Of a stretch of 64,000 bases of DNA, positions 44,963 to 53,187 are shown one piece after another. Source of the DNA: Streptomyces tailanensis (GTDB lineage: Bacteria; Actinomycetota; Actinomycetes; Streptomycetales; Streptomycetaceae); assembly GCF_008386495.1 (NCBI RefSeq), contig NZ_VTHJ01000001.1, positions 351,576 to 415,575 on the forward strand, in the 5' to 3' direction. Within the stretch, counting starts at the first letter, position 1; each line of letters begins with the position of its first letter. A program made the position numbers and the translations under genes. A model generated the notes under the pieces. The model was not told where the DNA came from. It was given only the letters and a program-made list of their open reading frames with translations, and ran no database searches.

Positions 44963-46185
44963 ACGTCGATGAACTGGTGCGTGACGCGCTCCGCGAGCAG
45001 GCCGACGAGCAGTCGCCGCTCGCCTCGGGCTTCGCCGACCGGGTGCTGGCCGTCCGGCGGCGCCGCCGGAACCGTACGATCGCGGGTGCTGCCGCCGCCA
45101 CGGCCGCGGTGGTGGCCGTCGCGGTGGGGGTGCCCGCGCTGAGCGGCGGCGGGGAGGACGTGCGGCCCGCCAGTGAGATGAACAAGAGCGACATCATCGC
45201 GCACCCCGACCAGTCGCCGCCGAAGAACATGATCGCCGCGGGGGACACGGCGCTCGCCGCGTTCTTCGTGTACGACCTTGTCAAGCAGTCGAACGGCGAC
45301 AACATCCGCACCCGTACCTACGGGCTCCTCGACCAGAAGACGGGCAAGTACCGCAAGGTCAAGTGGGCGTTCCTCGACGTCGCGCCCGGTATGCGCACCG
45401 CGGCCGTGCTGGAGGGCGAACTGCCCGCCAAGCGGATCGGGTTGCTCGACATGATCACGGGCAAGGTGGACCGCTGGATCCCGGTGGACCACGGTGTCGC
45501 GTTCGTCGAGTTCTCCCCGGACGGGCAGAAGCTGCTCGCGACGACCTACTCCAAGAACCCCGACCGGAACTTCGCCGACCATCCGCAGAGCGTCAACGGC
45601 AAGGAGGAGCCGGGCCCGGTCGCCAGCCGGACCGGGTTCTCCGTCGTGGACGTGGACACGGGCGAGGAGAAGTGGCACAAGGCGCCGCAGTGGAAGGACG
45701 AGTGGGGCTTCTTCTACAACAGCCGGGAAGACTTCCAGTGGAGCCACGACGGCGAGACCGTCTGGTCCGACACCGGCGAAGAGCCGTTCAAGGAGTTCTA
45801 CGACCTCAACGGCGACAAGACGGGCATCCCGGATTCCGAGAAGTACGTCAGCTACGCCAAGGCAGGGCTGTCCCCGAACGGGAAGCTGATCGGGGGCGAG
45901 TTCGCCGGTCGCGGCGAGGAGATCTCCTCCGAGATCGTCGACGCGCGCACCGGCGAGAGGGTCACCACCGTGCCGGGCCAGCAACTGCTCGCCTGGGCCG
46001 ACGACGAGCGGGTCATCGCCTGGGGCTGCGATCCGAAGAGGTGCGGCGGCAAGGGCGAGTTCCGCAACCAGCTCATCCTGCTCACCATCGGCAGCGACAA
46101 GGTCGTCCAGCTCAGCGACTTCCGCAAGGCCTCGGCGGACTATCCCGGCCGCTGGGAGCCGGTCTTCGCCGAGCGCTGGAGCTGA
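44959..46185 (+). CDS. Membrane-anchored WD40/TolB-like protein, putative sigma partner
   Basis: Protein of 408 aa. A short cytoplasmic N-terminus rich in arginine (VLAVRRRRRNRT) is followed by one transmembrane segment (AGAAAATAAVVAVAVGVPAL, about 41-60) and an extracytoplasmic beta-propeller-like domain: FVEFSPDGQKLLATTY, FQWSHDGETVWSD, AGLSPNGKLIGGEF, LLAWADDERVIAWGC. The overlap with the sigma gene suggests a sensing or restraining role. No enzymatic motif is seen. GTG start at 44959. Confidence 0.8.
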   Translation: MNVDELVRDALREQADEQSPLASGFADRVLAVRRRRRNRTIAGAAAATAAVVAVAVGVPALSGGGEDVRPASEMNKSDIIAHPDQSPPKNMIAAGDTALAAFFVYDLVKQSNGDNIRTRTYGLLDQKTGKYRKVKWAFLDVAPGMRTAAVLEGELPAKRIGLLDMITGKVDRWIPVDHGVAFVEFSPDGQKLLATTYSKNPDRNFADHPQSVNGKEEPGPVASRTGFSVVDVDTGEEKWHKAPQWKDEWGFFYNSREDFQWSHDGETVWSDTGEEPFKEFYDLNGDKTGIPDSEKYVSYAKAGLSPNGKLIGGEFAGRGEEISSEIVDARTGERVTTVPGQQLLAWADDERVIAWGCDPKRCGGKGEFRNQLILLTIGSDKVVQLSDFRKASADYPGRWEPVFAERWS

Positions 46186-46205
46186 CGGGCGGCGCCTGGA
46201 CCCGC

Positions 46206-46357
46206 ACTTCGCAGGTCGCCGGAAAGGTTCTCCGCAGCGGCCCCACCGCGTCCGATCTCGACCGGGCCGGGCCGGGACAGTTATCGCCGCTGCGGTTCCG
46301 ATCGGCTGGCGATCAGCTACGACCGCTTGATCTTCACGATCGGGTGACCTGCGAAGT
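46206..46357. repeat. 12-bp perfect inverted repeat bracketing an intergenic region
   Basis: ACTTCGCAGGTC at 46206-46217 and its exact complement GACCTGCGAAGT at 46346-46357, 128 bp apart in the 178-bp gap between two convergent genes. No gene lies between them. Confidence 0.6.
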
Positions 46358-46363
46358 CCGGGC

Positions 46364-47269
46364 CTAGACCGTCGTCAGTTCCTCGTACGCCCTCAGCAGC
46401 CCGTCGGCCGTCTCGCGGTCGGCGGGCCGCAGGGGTGCGCGGACCGGGCCCGCGGGCAGGCCCAGCCTGTCGAGCAGGGCCTTCGCCGTCACGGTGCCGG
46501 GCAGGCCGGAGGACATCATCAACTCGGTGAGGGGGATGGTCCGTCGCTGGAGCCGGGCCGCCTCGGCGGTGTCACCGGCGTCGAACGCGTCGATGATCGT
46601 CCGGAAGTGCCGGGGCGCCACATTCGCGACCGTACTGATGTAGCCCGAGCCGCCGATCGCGTACAGCGCGAGGACGTACTCGTCGCAGCCCGTGTAGTAC
46701 GCCAACTCCGTCTCCGCCAGCACCTTCTGGGTGCCGAGGAGGTCGTACGCGCAGTCCTTCACCGCTACGATCCGGGGGTGGGCCGCGAGCCGGATCATGG
46801 TTTCCGGTTCGATACGGGTGCCGGTGCGGCCGGGGATGTCGTACAGGGCGACAGGCAGGCCGCAGGCGTCGGCGAGTTCGCGGAAGTGGGCCTCGACCGC
46901 GTCCTGCGGGGGCCTGCTGTAGTACGGCGTCACCGCCAACAGGCCGTCCGCGCCCGCCTTTTCGGCCGCCCGGGCCAGCTCCACGGTGTGCAGGGTGTCG
47001 GCGGTGCCCACGCCCGCCACGACGCGGGCCCGGTCCCCGACCGCCGCGCGGACCGCGCGGATCAGCTCCGCCTTCTCCGTGTCCGACGTCGTCGGCGACT
47101 CACCCGTCGTACCGGACAGCACCAGCCCGTCGCAGCCCTCCGCCACGAGCCTGTCGGCGAGCCGCTGGGCACCGTCGAGGTCGAGCGCGCCGGTCGCGGT
47201 GAAGGGCGTGACCATCGCGCACAGGGCGCGGCCGAAGGGGATGGAGGGGGTGGGGCGTGGAGTCGTCAT
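46364..47269 (-). CDS. dapA: 4-hydroxy-tetrahydrodipicolinate synthase (DapA) or DapA-family aldolase
   Basis: TIM-barrel class I aldolase of 301 aa condensing pyruvate and aspartate semialdehyde in lysine/diaminopimelate synthesis. GTTGESPTTSDTEK, the tyrosine in PYYSRPPQDA, YDIPGRTGTRIEPE and the Schiff-base lysine in IVAVKDCAYDL are all present. ATG at 47269 begins MTTPRPTPSIPFG; a GTG at 47305 would add 12 residues and neither has a good ribosome site. Streptomycetes often have more than one dapA, so this may be the accessory copy. Confidence 0.88.
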   Translation of the reverse strand: MTTPRPTPSIPFGRALCAMVTPFTATGALDLDGAQRLADRLVAEGCDGLVLSGTTGESPTTSDTEKAELIRAVRAAVGDRARVVAGVGTADTLHTVELARAAEKAGADGLLAVTPYYSRPPQDAVEAHFRELADACGLPVALYDIPGRTGTRIEPETMIRLAAHPRIVAVKDCAYDLLGTQKVLAETELAYYTGCDEYVLALYAIGGSGYISTVANVAPRHFRTIIDAFDAGDTAEAARLQRRTIPLTELMMSSGLPGTVTAKALLDRLGLPAGPVRAPLRPADRETADGLLRAYEELTTV

Positions 47270-47625
47270 GGGGGTAGTCTCGGCAGACCGACGGTGAAGC
47301 TCCACTTAATTCTTCTACGAAGTACTGGTCAGGTTTGCTAAAGCGGGACGCAAGCACCGGGCGCCCGCCCGCCGGTGCGACTGCGGCTTCCGCTGCGTCC
47401 ACGACCGTACGGCGGCCGAGGCGCTGCTGTGCACCGCCGAGCACCGTGCGGCCCTGCTCCTTGAGGTCTCCGTCCTCGGCGCGTACATCCGCGGGTGCGT
47501 GCGCGGGCGTACGTCGGTGTCGCCCGACTCCTTCGCCCGACTCCTTCGCGCGGCTCGCGGCGCAGGGGTAGCGCGGGGCGAGCGGGGTACCCGGGGTGTC
47601 CCGATATGTGAGGAGGCGGGACACC
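47270..47625. other. Gap between dapA and the holin-like gene
   Basis: A 356-bp divergent region. One plus-strand frame is open from 47310 to 47681 and reads with coding-like codon bias (CDCGFRCVHDRTAAEALLC), but it has no start codon until 47499 and overlaps the next gene. It may be a gene remnant; I do not call it. Confidence 0.4.
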
Positions 47626-48108
47626 GTGACCGGAACCACCCAAACCAGGCCCGCGTCATCCGCGCCGTCCGTGGCATCTGAGCCGTCCGTGGCATCCGCG
47701 CCGTCCGTGCGTTCCGGACCCGGCGGGCACAACGGCCACCACTCCGTGGGACAGCTGGTCGGGCAGGCCACCGAACAGCTCTCCCTCCTCGTACGGCAGG
47801 AGGTCGCCCTCGCGAAGGTGGAGCTGGCCCAGAAGGGGCGGCGCGCGGGGCGTAGCGGCGGGCTGCTCGGCGCGGCCGGAGCCGTCGCGTACGTCGGGTT
47901 CGTGGCCGGGGTCGGCGCCGCGGTCGCCGCGCTGTCCCTGGTGGTGGAGGTCTGGGCCGCCGCACTGATCGTCATGGGAGCGCTTTTCGTGATCGCCGGC
48001 GTACTGGCCGCGATCGGGCGCGCCCAACTGCGGCGGGCCACACCGAAGGAGGCCCTGTACAGCGTCAAGGCCGATGTGGACGAGATCAAGGGAAGGGCAC
48101 GGCGATGA
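47626..48108 (+). CDS. Holin-X-type phage holin family protein
   Basis: Membrane protein of 160 aa of the actinobacterial Holin-X type: an unstructured Ser/Pro/Ala-rich N-terminus (repeated PSVASEPSVASAPSVRS), the helix SVGQLVGQATEQLSLLVRQEVALAKVELAQKG, and two transmembrane segments (GAAGAVAYVGFVAGVGAAVAAL and WAAALIVMGALFVIAGVLA). GTG at 47626 follows AGGAGG by nine bases. It is not evidence of a prophage; such genes are common in streptomycete chromosomes beside DUF3618 genes, as here. Confidence 0.85.
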   Translation: MTGTTQTRPASSAPSVASEPSVASAPSVRSGPGGHNGHHSVGQLVGQATEQLSLLVRQEVALAKVELAQKGRRAGRSGGLLGAAGAVAYVGFVAGVGAAVAALSLVVEVWAAALIVMGALFVIAGVLAAIGRAQLRRATPKEALYSVKADVDEIKGRARR

Positions 48109-48602
48109 TGATGGCCATGGGAGCTTCCGGCGGTCACAAGCAGTGGGCCGGCGCCAAGGGACCGGATGAACTGCGGCGGCAGATCGAGATGACGCGGAGC
48201 CGGCTCGGGGACACCGTCGAGGAACTGGCCGCCAAGGCCGATGTGAAGGGGCGGGCCCGTGCACGGGTGCACTCCGTGCGGGAGCGGGTGCCCGGGCAGG
48301 CGGTCGCAGCCGGCGGAGCCGGGGTGGCCGCAGTGGCCGCCGGGGTCTACGCGTGGCGGCACTCCACCATGTCCCGTCCGGCGACGCCACTGGCGCGGCT
48401 CACCAAGCTTCGTCCGGCGCCGACCCCAATGGCGCGGCTGCGACGCCAACTGCCGTCCGTGCACTCCCTGCACGCGAGGGGACGCCAACTGCCGTCCTTG
48501 CACTCCCTGGACCCACGGGGACACGGGCTGCCGTCCTTGCACTCCCTGCACCCGAGGCGACGCCGGCTGCCGACCCTGCACTCCCTCGACCCGAGGCGGT
48601 GA
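48105..48602 (+). CDS. DUF3618 protein with C-terminal 13-residue repeats
   Basis: Protein of 165 aa. The DUF3618 segment PDELRRQIEMTRSRLGDTVEELAAKADVKGRAR (48163-48255) is followed by a possible membrane helix (VAAGGAGVAAVAAGVYAW) and a basic C-terminus made of four 13-residue repeats, consensus RRxLPSLHSLDPR (residues 114-164). The repeats are unlike the family core. ATG overlaps the holin gene stop, so both are made together. The pair probably acts at the membrane; function unknown. Confidence 0.85.
   Translation: MMMAMGASGGHKQWAGAKGPDELRRQIEMTRSRLGDTVEELAAKADVKGRARARVHSVRERVPGQAVAAGGAGVAAVAAGVYAWRHSTMSRPATPLARLTKLRPAPTPMARLRRQLPSVHSLHARGRQLPSLHSLDPRGHGLPSLHSLHPRRRRLPTLHSLDPRR
48442..48597 (+). 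repeat. Four 39-nt tandem repeats in the DUF3618 gene
   Basis: Units at 48442, 48481, 48520 and 48559, core CTGCCGTCCTTGCACTCCCT, each 39 nt and in frame (13 codons). Divergence between units is low. Confidence 0.92.
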
Positions 48603-48604
48603 GC

Positions 48605-49801
48605 ATGGCGACTGCGGAGCGGCCCGGCGTCCCGACGGTGCGGGCGGGCGACGAAGCCGTGGGTGACGGGACCCCGGTGACGGCGGCGCCCCCGGATGTG
48701 ACGGCCGACGCTGAGGCACCTCTTGAGTCGCCGGTAAGTTCGCACAACGAGTGGGATCCGCTGGAGGAGATCGTCGTCGGGCGCCTCGACGGGGCGACGA
48801 TCCCCTCCGACCATCCGGTCGTGACCTGCAACATCCCACCGTGGGCGGCCCGGTTGCAGGGCCTCGCCGCCGGCTACAGGTATCCGCGCCTGCTGATCGA
48901 GCAGGCGCAGCACGAACTCGACGAGTTCGTCACCCTCCTGCGGTCCCTCGGGATCACGGTCAGGCGCCCGGACCCCGTCGACCACCGGCGACGCTTCGGC
49001 ACCCCCGACTGGTCGTCGCGCGGCTTCTGCAACACCTGCCCGCGCGACAGCATGCTCGTGATCGGCGACGAGATCATCGAGACCCCGATGGCGTGGCCGT
49101 GCCGGTACTTCGAGACCCACTCCTACCGGGCGATCCTCAAGGACTACTTCCGGCGCGGCGCCCGGTGGACGGCGGCACCGAAGCCGCAGCTCACCGACGA
49201 ACTGTTCGAGCCGCACTTCCGCGTCCCCGAGGACGGGGAGCCCTTGCGTCACATCCTCACCGAGTTCGAGCCGGTGTTCGACGCGGCGGACTTCGTACGC
49301 GCGGGCCGCGACCTGTTCGTCACCCGCAGCAACGTCACCAACCGCATGGGCATCGAGTGGCTGCGCCGTCACCTCGGACCCGGCTACCGCATCCACGAGA
49401 TCGAGAGCCGCTGCCGCACGCCGATGCACATCGACACCACGTTCGTCCCGCTTGCGCCCGGCAAGGTACTGGTCAACCCCGAGTACATCGACGCCGACCG
49501 GTTGCCCGGCGTCCTCGACGGGTGGGACGTCCTGGTCGCCCCCGAACCCAACCGGCTCGACGAACGCCTGCTCAGGCTCACCTCGATGTGCGGCAGGTGG
49601 CTCAGTATGAACGTGCTCATGGTCGACGAGAAACGGGTGATCGCCGAGCGGCACCACACCGACATGCTGCGCGCGCTGGAGACATGGGGGTTCGAGCCGA
49701 TCCCGTGCGACCTGCTGCACTACGCGCCGTTCGGCGGCTCGTTCCACTGCGCGACCCTCGACATCCGGCGGCGCGGGACGCTCGAATCCTATGTCGACTG
49801 A
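48605..49801 (+). CDS. Amidinotransferase (glycine/inosamine-phosphate amidinotransferase family)
   Basis: Enzyme of 398 aa of the AGAT/StrB fold, moving the amidino group of arginine to an amine. The cysteine nucleophile is in GGSFHCATLDI near the C-terminus, the His/Asp pair in MHIDTTFVPL, and NEWDPLEEIVVGRLDGA opens the domain. The acceptor is unknown: glycine, inosamine phosphate or a secondary-metabolite amine are all possible, and no streptomycin-type genes are nearby. ATG at 48605 lies two bases after the DUF3618 stop. Its 3' end overlaps the convergent BrkB gene by 13 bp. Confidence 0.88.
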   Translation: MATAERPGVPTVRAGDEAVGDGTPVTAAPPDVTADAEAPLESPVSSHNEWDPLEEIVVGRLDGATIPSDHPVVTCNIPPWAARLQGLAAGYRYPRLLIEQAQHELDEFVTLLRSLGITVRRPDPVDHRRRFGTPDWSSRGFCNTCPRDSMLVIGDEIIETPMAWPCRYFETHSYRAILKDYFRRGARWTAAPKPQLTDELFEPHFRVPEDGEPLRHILTEFEPVFDAADFVRAGRDLFVTRSNVTNRMGIEWLRRHLGPGYRIHEIESRCRTPMHIDTTFVPLAPGKVLVNPEYIDADRLPGVLDGWDVLVAPEPNRLDERLLRLTSMCGRWLSMNVLMVDEKRVIAERHHTDMLRALETWGFEPIPCDLLHYAPFGGSFHCATLDIRRRGTLESYVD

Positions 49802-50820
49802 TCCGCCTGATCAGCTTTCGTCCGAGCCCGATCCTCTCGTCGGGCCCGCAGCCGTGGTGGCCACTTGCGGGTGTCCCGGGGCTCCACGTAAGGCTCTTCC
49901 GTGGCGGGCCGGCCCCGGGTGATGCCCTGTTCGCGGGAGAGCTCGGCGTCGAATTCGAAGCCGAGGAGGATCGCGAGGTTGGTGAGCCAGAGCCAGACGA
50001 GGAAGACGACGACGCCGGCGAGAGTGCCGTAGGTCTTGTTGTAGGAGCCGAAGTTCGCGGCGTAGACGGCGAACCCGGCGGACGCCGCGAGCCAGATGAG
50101 CGTGGCGAGTACACCCCCGGGGCTGACCCAACGGAAGCCCCGGCCGCGGACGTTGGGCGCGGCCCAGTAGAGCAGCGCGATCATCAGGGTCACCAGCACC
50201 AGCAGGACCGGCCACTTGGCGATGTTCCACACCGTGATGGCCTCGTCGCCGAGCCCGATCGCCGTGCCCGCGCGCTCGGCCAGCGGACCGGTGAACACGA
50301 CGATCAGCGCGCTCGCGGCGAGCATCAGCATCAACACCAGGGTCAGGGCGATGCGCAGCGGTGTCAGCTTCCACGCCGGCCGGCCCTCCGGCAGGTCGTA
50401 CACCGCGTTGGAGGTGCGGATGAACGCGGCCACATAGCCGGAGGCCGACCACACCGCCAGCACCAGGCCGACGATCGCCACCACACTGCCGGTGCCGCCG
50501 GTGCCGCTCAGCTGGGTGACCGCGTCCCGCAGGATGTCCCGCACAGGGCCCGGTGCCAGGTCACCGATGTTGTCGAGCAGCCGGTCCGTCACGTTCGGCC
50601 CGGCCACCCCCAGCAGCGACACCAGCACCAGCAGCGCGGGGAACAGCGACAGCACGCCGTAGTAGGTGAGCGCGGCCGCCCGGTCGGCGAGCTCGTCGTC
50701 CCGGAACTCCTTGACCGTACGCCGCGCCACCGCCGACCACGAACGCCTGGGCAGGCTGCCGGGCCCATCGGGCCCCGCGTCGGCCGCCGTCGGCTCGTCC
50801 TTCGGTCGTGTCTCGTCCAT
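49789..50820 (-). CDS. YihY/BrkB-family membrane protein
   Basis: Membrane protein of 343 aa with six hydrophobic segments and the family motifs DRAAALTYYGVLSLFPALLVLVSLLG (first helix) and GSYNKTYGTLAGVVVFLVWLWLTNLAILLGFEFDAEL (50050-49940). It is mis-annotated in many genomes as ribonuclease BN; the true role is not established. The N-terminus is acidic and unstructured. ATG at 50820 (MDETRPKDEPT) is preferred to starts further up. Its 3' end overlaps the amidinotransferase gene tail to tail. Confidence 0.88.
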   Translation of the reverse strand: MDETRPKDEPTAADAGPDGPGSLPRRSWSAVARRTVKEFRDDELADRAAALTYYGVLSLFPALLVLVSLLGVAGPNVTDRLLDNIGDLAPGPVRDILRDAVTQLSGTGGTGSVVAIVGLVLAVWSASGYVAAFIRTSNAVYDLPEGRPAWKLTPLRIALTLVLMLMLAASALIVVFTGPLAERAGTAIGLGDEAITVWNIAKWPVLLVLVTLMIALLYWAAPNVRGRGFRWVSPGGVLATLIWLAASAGFAVYAANFGSYNKTYGTLAGVVVFLVWLWLTNLAILLGFEFDAELSREQGITRGRPATEEPYVEPRDTRKWPPRLRARREDRARTKADQADQST

Positions 50821-50933
50821 GACCAGGCGAGTCTCCGCGATACGGCCGGTGAATCGCGTTCTTGACCTGAATCTTGGTTGAGGTTGAAGGGTGGGGGGTG
50901 AACGCACCGGCCGGAGACCACGGGGAGAGCGAC

Positions 50934-51638
50934 ATGACCCGACGCACCACCGCACACCCCATCCTCAACCGCCCCGAGGTCGGGGCGCCCTTCTTCAGCA
51001 CCTGGCGGGTGGGCACGCCGTTACGGCAGCGGCAGACCGTGGAGGCCATCGCCGCCACCTGGGAGCGGCGGCCCTGGCCCACCGAGGGCCTCCTGGGGTA
51101 CTTCGTCTACGCCGGAGAGGACGGCTCCACCCTGCTGCACTACTCGCAGTGGGCCGACGAGCAGGCGTACGAAGCCTTCCTGAAGACCCGGCGGCAGGAG
51201 CGCAACGACGAGATCGACACCGCCGTGCCGGGAATCGAGCGGGTGTGGCTCGGGCGGTACCGGCGCTACCGCAGTCTCACGCGCGACGACCGTCCCACAC
51301 GCGTCCCGGGGTGCGTCGTGACCGTCGACGTCGAGTTCGACGGGCCGGACCCGGCGCGGCAGCGCGCCTGGGTGGACGCCGTCGAGGAGGCGCTGGCCGC
51401 CGAGCCGAACATGCACCCCGGCGGCATCTCCGCCCACTTCCACCTCAGCACCGACGGCACCCGCGTCCTCAACTACGCCGAGTGGGGGAGCGCCCAGCAC
51501 CACATCGACGCCCTCGCCGCACCGGGCGACGGCGTCGGCTCGGCCACGGAACTGTGGAAGCGCGTCCAGACCTGGCCGGGACTGAAGGGCAGCACCGTGA
51601 GCCGCTACGAGTACGCCCTCGGGCTCGTCCCCGACTGA
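50934..51638 (+). CDS. Antibiotic-biosynthesis-monooxygenase-like (ABM) protein with two repeats
   Basis: Soluble protein of 234 aa with two ferredoxin-like ABM units: FFSTWRVGTPLRQRQTVEAIAATW ... LLGYFVYAGEDGSTLLHYSQWADEQAYEAFL, and VVTVDVEFDGPDPARQRAWVDAVEEAL ... ISAHFHLSTDGTRVLNYAEWGSAQHHIDAL. The duplicated Hx2YSQW/NYAEW motif supports a tandem repeat. Members include quinone-forming monooxygenases and heme-degrading enzymes, so the reaction cannot be named. ATG at 50934 follows GGGGAG. It precedes a regulator gene by 83 nt. Confidence 0.78.
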   Translation: MTRRTTAHPILNRPEVGAPFFSTWRVGTPLRQRQTVEAIAATWERRPWPTEGLLGYFVYAGEDGSTLLHYSQWADEQAYEAFLKTRRQERNDEIDTAVPGIERVWLGRYRRYRSLTRDDRPTRVPGCVVTVDVEFDGPDPARQRAWVDAVEEALAAEPNMHPGGISAHFHLSTDGTRVLNYAEWGSAQHHIDALAAPGDGVGSATELWKRVQTWPGLKGSTVSRYEYALGLVPD

Positions 51639-51721
51639 GCCCACTGATCCCGGGTACGAGCAGGCTCACCGAAAACTACAACCGTCTGGACAAAAAAAGT
51701 TTCCGGCGAGACAGTGGAGCC

Positions 51722-52348
51722 ATGTTGGACGTCACCGTGATCGAGGACCCGGAGGCCGCGGCTGTCTCCCTCGACCCCATACGGGCCCGGCTGCTCGCCG
51801 AGCTGGCGGTCGGGCCCGCGTCGGCCGCGATGCTGGCCGGCAAGGTCGGGCTGCCCCGTCAGAAGGTGAACTACCACCTCAAGGCGCTGGAGCGGCACGG
51901 CCTGGTCGAGCTGGCGGGGGAGCGCCGCAAGGGGAACGTCACCGAGCGGCTGATGCGGGCGACCGCCGCGTCGTACGTCATCTCGCCGCTCGCCCTCGCC
52001 GCCGTACAGCCCGACCCGGACCGCTTCCGGGACCAGCTCTCGGCCCGCTGGCTGCTCGCGCTCGGCGCCCGGCTCGTCCGCGACGTCGGCACGCTGATCA
52101 CGGGCGCGGCCAAGGACCGCAAGCGGCTCGCGACCTTCGCGCTCGACGGCGAGGTCACCTTCGCCTCGGCCGCCGAACGGGCCGCGTTCATCCAGGAGTT
52201 GACCGCCGGAGTGAGCGCCCTCATCCGCAAGTACGACGCCCCCGACGCCGAGGGCGGCCGCGGTCACCGAATCGTCGTCGCCGTCCACCCCACGATCACC
52301 GAAAAACCGGCCCCGGCCGCCGAACTGCCTACCAGTACCGAGGAGTGA
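51722..52348 (+). CDS. ArsR-like winged-helix transcriptional regulator
   Basis: Regulator of 208 aa. The HTH domain DPIRARLLAELAVGPASAAMLAGKVGLPRQKVNYHLKALERHGLVEL (51774-51915) is of the ArsR/PadR winged-helix type, followed by a C-terminal region without known ligand motif. It is translationally coupled to the SRPBCC gene behind it, the common pairing of such regulators with AHSA1-domain genes. ATG at 51722. Confidence 0.85.
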   Translation: MLDVTVIEDPEAAAVSLDPIRARLLAELAVGPASAAMLAGKVGLPRQKVNYHLKALERHGLVELAGERRKGNVTERLMRATAASYVISPLALAAVQPDPDRFRDQLSARWLLALGARLVRDVGTLITGAAKDRKRLATFALDGEVTFASAAERAAFIQELTAGVSALIRKYDAPDAEGGRGHRIVVAVHPTITEKPAPAAELPTSTEE

Positions 52349-52353
52349 CCACC

Positions 52354-53094
52354 ATGTCCAAGGAATTCGAGATCGTCCGGGAGTTCGAGGTCGACGCCTC
52401 ACCCGAGCAGGTGTGGGAGGCCGTCACCGCGGAAACCGGCGGCTGGATGTGGCCGATGGAGGCACCCGAGCCGCGCGAGGGCGGCAAGGGTCCCTTCGGT
52501 TCCACGGTCACCGCCTGGGACCCGCCCCACCGCTACGTCAACCGCGTCGAGAACGTGGAGGACATCGCCGAGCAGAGCGCCAACCAGCTCGACTACACCA
52601 TCGAGCCGCGCGAGGGCGGCAAGCGCGCCTGGGTGCGATATGTGCACAGCGGCATCCTCGTCGAGGACTGGGACAACCAGTACGACGCCGCCGACAAGCA
52701 CACCGACTTCTACCTGCACACCCTGCGCGAGTACCTGACGCGCTTCGCGGGCCGCCCGGTCGCCTTCGCCACCTTCGAGGACGGCCCCGAGGCGTCCAAG
52801 GCCGCCGACGCGTTCACCGCCGTGGGCCGCGCGCTCGGCCTCGCCGACGACACCGCCGAGGGAGCGAAGGTGCGGGCACGGGGGCCGGCGGGCCGGGCCT
52901 TCGACGCCGTGGTCGACTACCGCAACCCGTACTTCATCGGGCTGCGCACCGACACCGCCCTCATCCGCTTCTTCGGCCGTAACCACTGGGGCTACCCGGT
53001 CGGCATCAGCGTCCACGACTTCGCGCCGGACGCCGACGGCAAGGCGAACGAGACCGCCTGGCGCGGCTGGCTGGACGGCGTGTTCAGCGCCTGA
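52354..53094 (+). CDS. SRPBCC (AHSA1/START-like) domain protein
   Basis: Soluble protein of 246 aa with the lipocalin-like SRPBCC fold: FEIVREFEVDASPEQVWEAVTAETGGWMWPME at the start, HRYVNRVENVEDIAEQSANQLDYTIEP and VRYVHSGILVEDWDNQYDAADKHTDFYLHTLREYLTRFAGRPV (52640-52755) in the middle, which is the AHSA1 signature. It probably binds a hydrophobic ligand. A C-terminal part of about 90 residues extends the usual domain. ATG at 52354 has GAGGAG nine bases before; a GTG overlapping the regulator stop would add three residues. Confidence 0.85.
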   Translation: MSKEFEIVREFEVDASPEQVWEAVTAETGGWMWPMEAPEPREGGKGPFGSTVTAWDPPHRYVNRVENVEDIAEQSANQLDYTIEPREGGKRAWVRYVHSGILVEDWDNQYDAADKHTDFYLHTLREYLTRFAGRPVAFATFEDGPEASKAADAFTAVGRALGLADDTAEGAKVRARGPAGRAFDAVVDYRNPYFIGLRTDTALIRFFGRNHWGYPVGISVHDFAPDADGKANETAWRGWLDGVFSA

Positions 53095-53139
53095 GCGAGC
53101 GTCTTCGGGGACACGACCGAGCCCTTCGGGGACATGACC

Positions 53140-53170
53140 GAGCCCGGCCCTCCTGACGAGGGCCGGGCTC
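53140..53170. terminator. Terminator between the SRPBCC and nuclease genes
   Basis: Perfect 13-bp stem GAGCCCGGCCCTC / GAGGGCCGGGCTC with loop CTGAC, between convergent genes. It is preceded by a 22-bp direct duplication (CTTCGGGGACAYGACCGAG, 53103-53143). Confidence 0.9.
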
Positions 53171-53187
53171 AATGACGTATCAGAGGA

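Noticed and set aside
47310..47681. Open frame with coding-like bias upstream of the holin gene
   Set aside because: No start codon before 47499 and overlap with a better gene start; at most a gene remnant.
48442..48597. CRISPR-like regularly spaced repeats
   Set aside because: The 39-nt units are directly adjacent with no spacers, are in frame with a gene, and no cas gene is present.
47626..48602. Prophage remnant suggested by the holin-like gene
   Set aside because: No integrase, structural phage gene or attachment site nearby; Holin-X/DUF3618 pairs are ordinary chromosomal genes in actinomycetes.
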